DNA of 64,000 nucleotides, taken from positions 124,001 through 188,000 of the forward strand of contig NZ_PJON01000001.1 of assembly GCF_002900975.1 (NCBI RefSeq), written 5' to 3'. Below, piece after piece: positions 7,392 to 16,467 of the stretch; the first letter of the stretch is position 1, and every line of letters starts with the position of its first letter. Origin of the DNA: Tabrizicola aquatica. Its GTDB lineage: Bacteria; Pseudomonadota; Alphaproteobacteria; Rhodobacterales; Rhodobacteraceae. The notes beneath the pieces were generated by a model. It was not told where the DNA came from. It saw only the letters and a program-made list of their open reading frames with translations, and did no database searches. Position numbers and translations under genes: made by a program.

Positions 7392-7967
7392 ATGTTCGAC
7401 GCTGTCACCCAACCGCGCCGCACGAAGCACAAGCAGCACCCTTCCGATCTGGACCGGTGGGTCTCCGATGCCTTTGCGGCGATCCAGGCCAATGATGCCA
7501 GGCCAGAGGATCTAGACACTTGGACGCCGAAGGCGGTAGGTGAGCGGCTGATCGAAGCTCTGCGATGGGCGCGGTATTCCGCAGGGCGGACCGGCCCTTC
7601 CGGGGCTGTCGGGATTCGCTGGCCGGAGGCGAAGCTTTCACTGGAAGACCGGATGGATTTGTGGGGGCTGCCTGAGGTGGCCGATCCCGAAGACGTTCCG
7701 CCCATTCGGATCACGCCTTCAGCCGCTCAGGTTTCGCGTTACGAGGCGGTCCTAGCGTGGCCCGCGACCTACCTCGTCCCTATGGGGCACACCGGCAGCG
7801 CGAGGATGCTGGGGTTGTGGGCAGCCAGCCGGGCCTACAGGCTGTCCTTTGATCAGGCGCTACAGGCGCGCGGCGTGGGCCGGTCCTTGGCCTATCGGAT
7901 GCGCGACCGAGGGCTGTCCCTGATCGCCCAGGGTCTCCACAGGGACGGTGTTCGGACTTCGAGCTAA
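7392..7967 (+). CDS. HTH-like element protein, resembles DUF6362 proteins
   Basis: 191 residues. The C-terminal part (LGLWAASRAYRLSFDQAL, then ARGVGRSLAYRMRDRGLSLI) looks like a sigma-like or resolvase-like helix-turn-helix, and the front part (VGERLIEALRWARY) resembles phage proteins of the DUF6362 group often found beside terminase genes. This similarity is judged by eye. ATG 7392 is chosen for a GAGGA ribosome site 8 bases upstream; ATG 7332 is an in-frame alternative. It is followed 9 bases later by the HEPN-like gene. Confidence 0.6.
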   Translation: MFDAVTQPRRTKHKQHPSDLDRWVSDAFAAIQANDARPEDLDTWTPKAVGERLIEALRWARYSAGRTGPSGAVGIRWPEAKLSLEDRMDLWGLPEVADPEDVPPIRITPSAAQVSRYEAVLAWPATYLVPMGHTGSARMLGLWAASRAYRLSFDQALQARGVGRSLAYRMRDRGLSLIAQGLHRDGVRTSS

Positions 7968-7976
7968 AGGAGCGCC

Positions 7977-8633
7977 ATGCAACACGACAAAGCTCTCGGA
8001 TTTGTTGAGCTGGGCAAGAGCTATCTCGATGCCAGTCGCGCGTTGCAGGCCGATCTCGACCAAGCATCCCTTCGGCTTCGCTTCGAACATCCGGTGGACT
8101 TGTTGTTCGCCCATGCCCTTGAGTTGATGCTAAAGGGGTGCATCCTCGACGATGATCCTGGTCGTTCGGTAGAGGACTTTGGGCACAACCTGGCGCGACT
8201 TTACGCCAGCGTTCGAAGAAGTAAGCGTGGTGGACCGCTGATCCGCGCGTCGGAGAAGGCGGTCCGGAATAGATGGCGAGATCGCCTTCGGGGCGCGCGC
8301 GATGATCTGCAATCGGGCTTGGGCCTTCCGATTGAGGCAGCAAAGGACTTTGGTGTCTTGAGCAATGCCGAGATCGGTTCGGCGCTGGACGAGCTTGATC
8401 TGCGTCGGCAGGTCTACTGGGCAAGCGACCGGCATAGCCAAGGGGGCAGCATGTTTCGCTACCTGGTGCCGGGCCTATACAGCCGGGACAAGGCTATGAT
8501 CTTCGGCCTCAACGACGACGTTTTCCGTCTGAGCATTTTCTGGGGGTGCGAGGAGCTTCATCGGGCTTTTGTCGCGCGTTGGCGAGAGCAGAGACAGGCA
8601 GGTTCGCCTGGCTATCCCGGACCCAGCGATTGA
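7977..8633 (+). CDS. HEPN-like domain protein, possible defence component
   Basis: 218 residues. The segment DLLFAHALELMLKGCIL followed by EDFGHNLARLY has the helix pattern and the G-H-x-L signature of HEPN-like proteins, many of which are RNases or partners in abortive infection. A classical R-x4-6-H catalytic motif could not be placed with certainty, so activity is unproven. No membrane segment. An AAAGGAG ribosome site precedes ATG 7977. Position directly upstream of the type III restriction-modification pair suggests an anti-phage cargo gene, which is inference from context. Confidence 0.55.
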   Translation: MQHDKALGFVELGKSYLDASRALQADLDQASLRLRFEHPVDLLFAHALELMLKGCILDDDPGRSVEDFGHNLARLYASVRRSKRGGPLIRASEKAVRNRWRDRLRGARDDLQSGLGLPIEAAKDFGVLSNAEIGSALDELDLRRQVYWASDRHSQGGSMFRYLVPGLYSRDKAMIFGLNDDVFRLSIFWGCEELHRAFVARWREQRQAGSPGYPGPSD

Positions 8634-8708
8634 ACGATTGAGCCGGAGGCGTGCGTTCGGTAGGTAAGTCGGGAACCGCTGCCCTGGCGGGAGACGGAGG
8701 AAGAACGC

Positions 8709-10337
8709 ATGCCGACGCTGGACTGGATCGGGAAGAAGGCGGTTGTGAACCATCACCGCGAAGTGCCTTACCGCCTGATCCATTGCGACAGCGCCCTGTC
8801 GGCGGGCGACGCCGAGGCCGGGAACCTGCTGGTGCAGGGGGATAACCTTGAGGCGTTGCGGGCGCTGCTGCCCTATTACGCGGGCAAGGTGAAGTGCATC
8901 TACATCGACCCGCCTTACAACACTGGAAACGAAGGCTGGGTCTACAACGACAACGTCAATTCCCCGGAAATGCGGGATTGGCTGGGCAAGGTCGTGGGGA
9001 AAGAGGCTGAGGACCTGTCGCGCCACGACAAATGGCTGTGCATGATGTATCCCCGGCTGCGGCTGTTGAGGGAGTTTCTGCGGGAAGATGGTGTGATCTT
9101 TGTCAGTATTGATGACAATGAGCTTCACCATCTAATTTGTGTGATGAACGACATTTTTGGGAAGAACCAGTTTATATCCTGTATAGCTTGGCAGAAGATA
9201 TTTGGGCGCAACAATACAGCTAAGTTCGTTTCGGATACCCATGAGCATGTGGTTGTTTTTGCCAGAAACACACAACGATTGGTGCTCAATCTCTTAGGTC
9301 GAACTGATGCGGAAGATAGTCGATATAGAAACCCGGATAGCGATCCGCGTGGCCCCTGGACGGCAAGCGACCTTTCGGCCAGAAACCCTTATAGTCTTGG
9401 GGTCTATGCGCTTGAAACACCATCTGGCCGGAAGATCGACGGCCCACCCGCCGGCAGATATTGGACGATCTCTAAAGAAAACTTCGAACGGCTTCACCGA
9501 GAGAACCGCATTTGGTGGGGTGCGGACGGCTCAAACTTTCCACGACTGAAACGTTTTCTTAGCGAGGTGACGCAAGGTGTGATCCCAAGTTCGCTTTGGC
9601 TTCACTCGGAGGTAGGCCACAATCAAGAAGCGAAGCAGGAATTGGGGGCTATTTTCTCGGATGCTACACGAGACACAATTTTCGCAACGCCAAAGCCGGT
9701 GCGCTTACTTACTCGCATACTCTCGATTGCGACTGGTCCAAGCGATCTGATCCTTGACAGCTTTGCCGGTTCCGGTACCACCGGCCATGCCGTGCTGGAC
9801 CTGAACAAGCAGGACGGCGGCAACCGCCGCTTCATCCTGTGCGAAATGGACCCCGGCATTGCCAAGGACGTGACCGCCGAACGCCTGCGCCGGGTGATCG
9901 GAGGCTATGACAAGGGCGGCGACAAGGCAAAGGCGGTGGAAGGCCTGGGCGGCGGCTTCCGCTTCTGCCGCCTTGGCACCCCCCTGTTCGACGAATACGG
10001 CGACGTGGCGCAGGACGTGACCTTTCCCGACCTTGCCGCCCATATCTTCTTTTCCGAAACCGGCGTTCCCATCCCGGCGCGGGCGCAATCGGAACTCTTG
10101 GGCGTGCATCAGGGCCGCGCGGTCTACCTCCTGTTTGATGCCGCCCACCCCGGAACTCCGCGTGAGGCGGCGGGGAACGTCCTGACCCCCGACCGCCTGT
10201 CGCGCCTGCCCGATCCGCCCGAGGGCCTCGAAGGCCTGCGCGTGATCTATGCCGAGGGCTGCACCGTCAGCCCCGACCGGCTGAAAGCTCATGGCGCGAT
10301 CTTCAAGCAGATACCCTATCAGGTGGAGGGCGTCTGA
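8709..10337 (+). CDS. mod: Type III restriction-modification methyltransferase (Mod)
   Basis: 542-residue N6-adenine DNA methyltransferase and specificity subunit. Catalytic motif IV, DPPYNTG, is at residues 67-73 and the AdoMet-binding FAGSGTTGH at 352-360; motif IV before motif I defines the beta class used by type III Mod proteins. Between them lies the target-recognition region (about 150-340), whose DNA (about 9100-9745) is visibly richer in A and T than the flanking catalytic parts, suggesting domain exchange. The protein should modify a short asymmetric site and guide Res. An AGGAAGAACGC stretch precedes ATG 8709. The TGA overlaps the res ATG by one base, ensuring coupled synthesis. 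Confidence 0.93.
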   Translation: MPTLDWIGKKAVVNHHREVPYRLIHCDSALSAGDAEAGNLLVQGDNLEALRALLPYYAGKVKCIYIDPPYNTGNEGWVYNDNVNSPEMRDWLGKVVGKEAEDLSRHDKWLCMMYPRLRLLREFLREDGVIFVSIDDNELHHLICVMNDIFGKNQFISCIAWQKIFGRNNTAKFVSDTHEHVVVFARNTQRLVLNLLGRTDAEDSRYRNPDSDPRGPWTASDLSARNPYSLGVYALETPSGRKIDGPPAGRYWTISKENFERLHRENRIWWGADGSNFPRLKRFLSEVTQGVIPSSLWLHSEVGHNQEAKQELGAIFSDATRDTIFATPKPVRLLTRILSIATGPSDLILDSFAGSGTTGHAVLDLNKQDGGNRRFILCEMDPGIAKDVTAERLRRVIGGYDKGGDKAKAVEGLGGGFRFCRLGTPLFDEYGDVAQDVTFPDLAAHIFFSETGVPIPARAQSELLGVHQGRAVYLLFDAAHPGTPREAAGNVLTPDRLSRLPDPPEGLEGLRVIYAEGCTVSPDRLKAHGAIFKQIPYQVEGV

Positions 10338-13021
10338 TGGCGGCGGTCAATTTCGAACTGCGCGGCTATCAGACCGCCGCGCTGAATGCTCTGCGCAGCT
10401 ACCTGCGCCGCGTGATCCGGTATGGCGACGAGGCGAACCCGGCTCAGGCGGCGTTTCAGGTGCAAACGAACGCGCCCTACGTCCCCGCGCCCGAGGTTGG
10501 GCCGGGGGTGCCCTATGTCTGCATCCGCATTCCCACGGGCGGCGGAAAGACCATCCTGGGGGCCTATTCCGTTGGTGTGGCCGCCCGAGAATACCTGCAA
10601 GCCGACAATCCGATGGTCCTGTGGCTGGTGCCGTCAACCGCAATCCTTGACCAGACGCTTGCCGCGTTGCGCAACGAGGATCACCCCTACCGCGCGGCGC
10701 TTGCCGCCAACTTTGGCCGCAACCTTTCCGTCCTGACCGTGGCCGAGGCGCTTGCCCTGAGCCGCGCCGATGCCACGGGCGGGGCATGCATCATCGTGGG
10801 CACGATCCAGGCCTTCCGCCGCGACGACACATCCGGCCTGAACGTCTACAAGCACAACGGCGGGCTGATGGACCATTTCAGCGGTCTGGACCCGTCACAG
10901 GTTGCGCGGCTGGACAAAATAGAGGGGACGGAGACGCCTGCCTGCACCTTGGCGAACCTTCTGCGCCTGCACCGCCCGATGGTGATCGTGGACGAGGCGC
11001 ACAATGCCCGCACCGACTTGTCGTTCAAGACGCTGGCGGGGTTCGACCCATCCCTGATCCTTGAACTGACCGCGACCCCTCAACTGGCATCGAACCCGGC
11101 GAAGGGCGAGTATCCTTCAAACGTGTTGTTCCATGTCTCTGCCGCCGAGTTGAAGGCCGAGGACATGATCAAGCTGCCGATCCGGCTGAACACCGACCGG
11201 GACTGGCTGCAAGTGATGGGGCAAGCCCGCGACTGCCGCGCCATGCTGGAGGAAGCCGCCCAGGCTGAACGCGCCGCAACCGGCGAGTACATCCGCCCGA
11301 TCATCCTGTTTCAGGCGCAGTCGAAATCGGCGGCAGACCCGGATCGGCTGACCATCGAAAAGGTCTATGGAGCGCTGCGCGAGGCAGGCGTGCCGGAAGA
11401 TCAGATCGCCCGGCACGGCGGCGGCTTCAACGAGTTGGACGGGATCACCGACATTGCGTCCGAGGATTGCCCGGTGCGCTATGTCATCACCATCCAGAAA
11501 CTGCGGGAAGGCTGGGACTGCCCGTTTGCCTATGTGCTGTGTTCGGTCGCTGCGCTGACCTCTGCCACGGCGGTCGAGCAAATCCTTGGCCGCGTGCTGC
11601 GCATGCCAAAGGCGCGGCGCAAGGGCCAGGACGTGCTGAACCGCGCCTATGCCTTCGTGACCTCCGACAACTTTCAAGAGACGGCGGAGAAGTTGAAGGA
11701 TGGCCTCGTGGAAGGTGCGGGGTTCAACCGGCTGGAAGTGAAGGAGTTGGTCAAGCAGTTCGAATTGGCCGACATCGCCAGCACGCAGGCGACCTTTACC
11801 TACAAGTCGGAAGCCCTGCCGGAAGACGCGACTGCCGCCCCGGAAGTGGTGGAGCGTGTCCTAGCAAAGCTGCCCTCAAAGTTGCAGGCCCGCGTGTCCT
11901 TCGCGGCTGACTCCCGGACGTTTACTGTTGCCGGGGCTCTGTCGTCGCAGGACCGCACGGTCATGCAGCTGGTCTTCGCGCCCGTGCGCGGGGCCGACCG
12001 TGTGATTGACCGGCTTTACCGCAAGTCGAATCGGATCATCGACAGCGAGTTGCCGACCGACCTGCCACCTTTCATCGTGCCGCGTCTGGCCATTCGGCAT
12101 CAGGGTGTTCTGGAGCTGTTCAGCCAAGACCATTTCCTTGACCTGCCCTGGGACCTGTCCTCCTGCGACCCGACCCCCTTTGCCCAGCGCTTCGCCATTG
12201 ATGCCAGCACGATCACGGGGCAGATCGACGTGTCCGACACAGGTGCCTTGCGGATCGACTACATCGGCCAGCTGCACGACCAATTGGCCATGGCAATCCA
12301 GGAAGCAGCATGGACATTGCCACGCCTCGTGAACTGGATTGACCGAGGGATTAAGCACGATGACGTGACAAAGCCCGCCGCCCGCATCTTCATCCATCGC
12401 GCGCTGGAAGCAGTGATGAGCCGCAAGGGCTATAACCTGGATCAGCTTGCTCGCTACAAGTATGAGGTTCGGCGGGTGATGGCAGAGGAAATTCAGAAGC
12501 ACCGCGAGACCCGCGAGATCGGTGCGTTCGCAGCGCTGTTCCCGGCCAAGGCCGACCAATTCGTCACGAGCGCTGAGATTGAGCCGCTGTTGTTCGACGA
12601 AGCGAAATATGCACCGACGACGGTGTTCAACAACCACGGGGGGACGTTCAAGCGACACTACTTCGCCCAGATCGGAGACCTTAAAGACCGGGGTGAAGAA
12701 TACGACTGCGCCCTCCACATCGACCGCCACCCGAAGACTGAATTTTGGGTCCGGAACCTTGTCCGCAAGCCAAACACTTTCTGGCTTCAGACTGCGCAGG
12801 ACAAATTTTACCCCGATTTCGTGGTGCGTCTGAAAGACGGGCGGACTTTGGTGGTCGAATACAAGGGCAAGACCTTCGCGCAACTCGACAGTGAGAAAGA
12901 CAAAAGGATCGTTGGGCAAACGTGGGCCGAAGCCAGCTGCGGGGCATGCCTGTTCGTGATGCCCGTTGCTAGGGATTTCGCAGCAATTGACCGTGAGATT
13001 GCAACCAACCCCAGCACTTAA
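10337..13021 (+). CDS. res: Type III restriction endonuclease subunit (Res), helicase-nuclease
   Basis: 894-residue superfamily 2 ATPase with nuclease. Walker A is PTGGGKT (residues 66-72), Walker B is the DEAH box in IVDEAHNAR (about 217-225), motif III is in LELTATPQ, and motif VI is QILGRVLRM. Near the C-terminus FYPDFVVRL plus LVVEYKGK gives the D-(x)n-E-x-K signature of the PD-(D/E)XK nuclease that cleaves DNA after two Mod-bound sites meet. All key motifs are intact, so the system looks functional. It is co-translated with mod. Confidence 0.93.
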   Translation: MAAVNFELRGYQTAALNALRSYLRRVIRYGDEANPAQAAFQVQTNAPYVPAPEVGPGVPYVCIRIPTGGGKTILGAYSVGVAAREYLQADNPMVLWLVPSTAILDQTLAALRNEDHPYRAALAANFGRNLSVLTVAEALALSRADATGGACIIVGTIQAFRRDDTSGLNVYKHNGGLMDHFSGLDPSQVARLDKIEGTETPACTLANLLRLHRPMVIVDEAHNARTDLSFKTLAGFDPSLILELTATPQLASNPAKGEYPSNVLFHVSAAELKAEDMIKLPIRLNTDRDWLQVMGQARDCRAMLEEAAQAERAATGEYIRPIILFQAQSKSAADPDRLTIEKVYGALREAGVPEDQIARHGGGFNELDGITDIASEDCPVRYVITIQKLREGWDCPFAYVLCSVAALTSATAVEQILGRVLRMPKARRKGQDVLNRAYAFVTSDNFQETAEKLKDGLVEGAGFNRLEVKELVKQFELADIASTQATFTYKSEALPEDATAAPEVVERVLAKLPSKLQARVSFAADSRTFTVAGALSSQDRTVMQLVFAPVRGADRVIDRLYRKSNRIIDSELPTDLPPFIVPRLAIRHQGVLELFSQDHFLDLPWDLSSCDPTPFAQRFAIDASTITGQIDVSDTGALRIDYIGQLHDQLAMAIQEAAWTLPRLVNWIDRGIKHDDVTKPAARIFIHRALEAVMSRKGYNLDQLARYKYEVRRVMAEEIQKHRETREIGAFAALFPAKADQFVTSAEIEPLLFDEAKYAPTTVFNNHGGTFKRHYFAQIGDLKDRGEEYDCALHIDRHPKTEFWVRNLVRKPNTFWLQTAQDKFYPDFVVRLKDGRTLVVEYKGKTFAQLDSEKDKRIVGQTWAEASCGACLFVMPVARDFAAIDREIATNPST

Positions 13022-13071
13022 AATTTGCCGACCACGTCGACTTTGAGGCCGCTTTGTGAGAGGTCCACAGC

Positions 13072-13263
13072 TTGGCCGGGCCGATTGTCGCTGCCCCGAC
13101 TAAGACGCTCGACCAGTTGCGGGCGAAGGCCGCAGCGATGGCGCAGGGGTTTGGCAACTACAATCATGAAGGAATGGTCTTGGACGCCGTCCGGGCGCAG
13201 TCGCTGCCAAAGCTGTTGTTCTATTTATTGGTATGGTGTTGGACGCGGTTTGCCTCTGCCTGA
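13072..13263 (+). pseudogene. Possible remnant of a small hypothetical gene
   Basis: The open frame from TTG 13072 (63 codons) includes PTKTLDQLRAKAAAMAQGF, which recalls the C-terminal part of small hypothetical proteins common in Rhodobacteraceae, but it lacks their front half and a convincing start. The end (LLVWCWTRFASA) does not fit. It is most likely a truncated leftover between res and the next gene; spurious coding is also possible. Confidence 0.3.
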
Positions 13264-13342
13264 CAGTGGCGCGCAAGAGCTGCTTGCGGAATGGGTGCGT
13301 TCACGTATCGTCAACCCGATACGTTAGAGCGGTGGGCTTTTG

Positions 13343-13813
13343 ATGGCGAGCAATCTATTGCAGGTGTCCTTTAGCGATGTGGTTTCACTCATCGCTCTGG
13401 CGGTGGCCGTTCTCGCCCTAGTTCAGTCGACTAGCTATCGTCGGCGTGACCACTTGCTCGACGTCACGAGAGAACGCGCTGAGTTGAATGCGATGATGGC
13501 GTCAATGTCCCATACATTAGGAGATCTTGGCGAAGCCATCAGGTTTGGTGGTCGTCCGTCCATCTCACTTTCTCGACATGAGCCGAAGCAAACCCTGGCG
13601 GAACTCTCCCTGCTATATCGGTCCCTCGACAGTCTGCAGGTCCGTCTGGCGGCAGTTCCCAGTTTAGACAGCCGTTTGGCGCGTCGTCAGGCGGAGGCCG
13701 CCTTGTCAGCCTTGATCAACTTTCGGTCCGAAGCCAACTCGATGGTCAGTGAAGTTGAAGCATTTCGGCAGAAGGTGGCAGCAGCCCACAAGTCGGGCGT
13801 CTACCTTCCGTGA
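13343..13813 (+). CDS. Small membrane-anchored uncharacterised protein
   Basis: 156 residues, not recognised. One N-terminal transmembrane helix (VVSLIALAVAVLALVQS, about residues 13-29) is followed by a basic stop (SYRRRDHLL) and a long helical cytosolic domain (ELNAMMASMSHTLGDLGEAI, then a second helix pair ending at a Pro). ATG 13343 is preferred over TTG 13340. The base composition is lower in GC than the chromosomal genes to the right. As the last gene of the island beside the restriction-modification system it may be part of the cargo; no function can be assigned. Confidence 0.65.
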   Translation: MASNLLQVSFSDVVSLIALAVAVLALVQSTSYRRRDHLLDVTRERAELNAMMASMSHTLGDLGEAIRFGGRPSISLSRHEPKQTLAELSLLYRSLDSLQVRLAAVPSLDSRLARRQAEAALSALINFRSEANSMVSEVEAFRQKVAAAHKSGVYLP

Positions 13814-14350
13814 TCCGAATTTTGCGAGGCCATTGCTTGATCTGGCCTCAAGGGGAGGCGAAAGCAGCGTCTCCATTCCGCTAGGGAGGACGCTAGGGTT
13901 CGCATGTCTTGCCATTGAAAAACATTATATTTTTCATAGGTTTGCGTGCTAAATCCGCCTTCCTCACTGTCCGCCACCTTCTCTCGTGAAATAATTGCCT
14001 CGGCCGGGCTGCGATCGTATTTTCCGGTGTTTTATGGGGTTGTGCGGGAATGGCTAGGCACTGATCCCTGCGCCAAGATACCCTGAGGTGGTCTTTCTCC
14101 GGTCATACTCTCTGCCCCGGCGTTTCGACCTCTGCTTGAGGTGGCCCCAGGTTTCTAGACGCTTTTCTCCATTTGAGGCGAAGAGGCCAGCATCGGAACA
14201 AGCAATACCTGCGAGGCGTTCAATCGGGACGCGGCGCATCAGACCACGGTGTGTGGATATCCTGTTCGGGAGGTTTCCAGGCGCTTGGGCGTCAGCACTG
14301 ACCTGCCACTGATCTTTCATCCAGCCACGACTGGAGACCGATGGTCCTTT
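13814..14350. other. 537-base stretch without a supportable gene
   Basis: Both strands have only short open frames with no recognisable product. The stretch holds a perfect 7-bp inverted repeat TGAAAAA/TTTTTCA (13916-13922 and 13930-13936, 7-bp spacer) in a locally AT-rich segment, and a short direct repeat CGCTAGGG near 13880-13897. It probably spans the right margin of the integrated element, though no att core could be recognised without the left end. Confidence 0.5.
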
Positions 14351-14833
14351 ACGTCGATTTGCGCGGGTTGAGCGATCGCCGGCGCGTGGAACTCTCATCG
14401 CGTGCGGCGGGGCGGGCGATGGCGGTGGTCAGGTGGGCGAAACCCGCCCGGGCTTGGTATCCGTGGGCCGAGTGAGGGCGTTCGGTGTTGGAGCCGGTAA
14501 CCCAGGCTGGGATCAGATCACGGGCAGGGGCCAGGTTGCGAAACAGGGTCTCGCTCCGAAGTTCGTCCCGCATTCTGCCGTGGGAACTATCCACGAAGCC
14601 GTTCTGCACAGGTTTGCCCGAAGCGATGTAGGCCCTTCTACCTTGGCCTTGGTGCGCCAGTTCAGAATGGCGTTCAAGGTCAGTTCTGTTCCGTTGTCAC
14701 GACCGATCAAGCCGGGATTGCCACGCCGTTCGATCCGCGCTGTCACCTCGCGGCAGGGCATTCCCTTGTGACATCCTGCACCACATGGAGCACCCGGAAG
14801 GGCCGCCCGCTGGCGAACGGGTCATGCACTCGG
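14351..14833 (-). pseudogene. Decayed IS3-family transposase (OrfB integrase core)
   Basis: Pieces of one transposase appear in successive minus-strand frames: VHDPFASGRPFRVLHVV at about 14780-14830, then IERRGNPGLIGRDNGTELTL (14700-14760), then QNGFVDSSHGRMRDELRSET and TERPHSAHGYQARAGF (14400-14610). These match the catalytic core of IS3-group OrfB proteins, with the second catalytic Asp in xDNGTE and the late Glu near GRMRDE. Frame changes and an internal deletion after RECPA (normal proteins have about 15 more residues here) show it is dead. No OrfA or terminal inverted repeats were identified. Confidence 0.8.
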
Positions 14834-14964
14834 CCCATCGTCACACATCACTCTTCAAGAAAGCTCGCCATTCTGCACGGGAAAAACATTTCCGGCACAT
14901 GGGAACCCGCCCGCCACAAAAGCGTTGTCACCTTTGATGATATGGGGCGCTTGGGGGGGCAAAC

Positions 14965-16467
14965 GTGTCAGAGTCGGGCTGGCTGAGTCAGGATTTATCT
15001 CCCGACGATACTCTCAAGGCACTCTATGAGTTCACCGACGCGGTCTATCACGCGCGTACGGCCGATGAGATCTATGCCTCGGCACTGGATGCGATAACGC
15101 TGACCTTGCGTTGCGAGCGAGCGTCCATCCTGTTGTTTGATGGCGACGGTATCATGCAATTCGTCGCATGGAGAGGGCTCTCGGATCGCTATCGCGAACG
15201 GCTTGCCGGGCATACGCCTTGGACGCCGGCGGACGAGGATCCTCCGCCCATCTTTGTCCCGGACATCCGCGAGACCAACGAGCCGGACTGGATCAAGGAC
15301 GAGATCAGCAGCGAAGGCATTGTAAGCTTGGGTTTCGTTCCCCTGACGCTTGAAGGTCGGGTGATCGGCAAGTTCATGACGTACTACGCGCAGCGGCAGG
15401 ACTTTGAGTCGCGGTCCATATCGCTTGCGGTCACCATCGCCCGGCAACTTGGGTTCAGCATTGGCCGCGCCCGGGCCGAAGCGTCCCGCGAGGCCGCGCT
15501 GCTGGAGGTCCAGCGGTCGGAAGCCCGGTTCCGCCAGATGACGGAAGAGGCTCCGGTCATGATCTGGATGAGCAACCCGCAGGGGCATTGCGAGCAGCTG
15601 AACCGGCTTGCCCGCGACTTCTGGGGGGTTGCCGAGGACGGGCTTGACCAGTTCGACTGGGCCGGCACCATCCACCCCGAGGACAGCGCTTCTGTCCTTG
15701 CGCAGATGGGACAGGCGATCGCCGGAGCGCATCCGGTCAACGTGCGCGGTCGCTACCGCAACCGGGAAGGCGACTGGCGTCTGTTGCAGACCGAAGCGCG
15801 CCCCCGCTACAGCGCCGACGGCAGTTTTCTCGGCATGATCGGGGTGAATGTCGACATCACCGAACAGGAAACCATTTCCCGCCAGCGCGAGTTGATGCTG
15901 GCCGAGTTGAACCACCGTGTGAAGAACACGCTCGCGGTGGTTCAGGCCATCGCCCAACAGACTTTCAAGGCCGATCGTGACCTTGCAACCGTGGCGACAT
16001 TTCTGGGTCGGCTGAGGGTGTTGGCAAGGGCGCATGACATCTTGTCGGGCGTGAGATGGGAAAGCACGCCCCTGCAGGACCTTGTGCGCGACGTGCTGGC
16101 CGGCGTTCCCTCCAGCCGTGGAACCATCATGATCGACGGCCCAGCGTTCCTTCTGCCGCCGAAGCAAGCCTTGGCCGTGGCACTTGCGCTGCATGAACTG
16201 CAGACCAACGCATTGAAATATGGTGCGCTTTCCGTCGAGGGCGGCACTGTGTCGCTTGCCTGGAAGCCGGATGCTGAAGGTCGTCTCGAAATCTTGTGGC
16301 AAGAGCGCGGCGGGCCACCCGTCGCCCAACCCGCACGACGCGGCTTTGGGACGCTGATGCTGGAACAGGGCCTGGTCACTGAACTGAACGGCGCGGCGAA
16401 GCTGGATTTCCAACCCGGTGGCCTGGTGTGCCGGATCGAAGCCGCATGTGAAGGAACACGCCTATGA
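14965..16467 (+). CDS. GAF-PAS-HWE sensor histidine kinase
   Basis: 500-residue cytosolic sensor kinase. A GAF domain (about residues 15-170) is followed by a PAS/PAC domain (about 185-310; MIGVNVDITEQE is the PAC end). The HWE kinase module has phospho-acceptor His in ELNHRVKNTLAVVQAIAQQT (His about 316), the N box in ALHELQTNALKYG and the family-defining W-x-E in LWQERGG, then GFGTLML. HWE kinases are frequent in alphaproteobacteria and sense light, redox or general stress; GAF and PAS allow a soluble cofactor but none can be named. Start is GTG 14965 with only a weak G-rich site. The stop overlaps the response regulator (ATGA). Confidence 0.9.
   Translation: MSESGWLSQDLSPDDTLKALYEFTDAVYHARTADEIYASALDAITLTLRCERASILLFDGDGIMQFVAWRGLSDRYRERLAGHTPWTPADEDPPPIFVPDIRETNEPDWIKDEISSEGIVSLGFVPLTLEGRVIGKFMTYYAQRQDFESRSISLAVTIARQLGFSIGRARAEASREAALLEVQRSEARFRQMTEEAPVMIWMSNPQGHCEQLNRLARDFWGVAEDGLDQFDWAGTIHPEDSASVLAQMGQAIAGAHPVNVRGRYRNREGDWRLLQTEARPRYSADGSFLGMIGVNVDITEQETISRQRELMLAELNHRVKNTLAVVQAIAQQTFKADRDLATVATFLGRLRVLARAHDILSGVRWESTPLQDLVRDVLAGVPSSRGTIMIDGPAFLLPPKQALAVALALHELQTNALKYGALSVEGGTVSLAWKPDAEGRLEILWQERGGPPVAQPARRGFGTLMLEQGLVTELNGAAKLDFQPGGLVCRIEAACEGTRL

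Larger units (their letters stand above)
3..13813. mobile_element. Integrated island, phage-satellite-like (left end outside the window)
   Basis: The block runs from a tyrosine integrase at the left through an AlpA-like excisionase, a replication initiator with in-gene iterons, and a string of overlapping small genes with two terminase small-subunit-like proteins, to defence cargo (HEPN-like protein, type III restriction-modification). No capsid, tail, large terminase, relaxase or plasmid partition gene is visible. The right limit is inferred: the last element-like gene ends at 13813 and a decayed IS3 transposase follows at 14351-14833 before ordinary chromosomal genes begin. No att repeat could be checked because the left end lies outside the window. 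Confidence 0.7.

Noticed and set aside
13025-13327. A 100-codon plus-strand frame after res
   Set aside because: Arg/Ser/Trp/Cys-rich translation with no ribosome site and no recognisable fold; it overlaps a better remnant in another frame.
3-13813. Integrative conjugative element
   Set aside because: No relaxase, coupling protein or mating-pair gene is present in the visible part.
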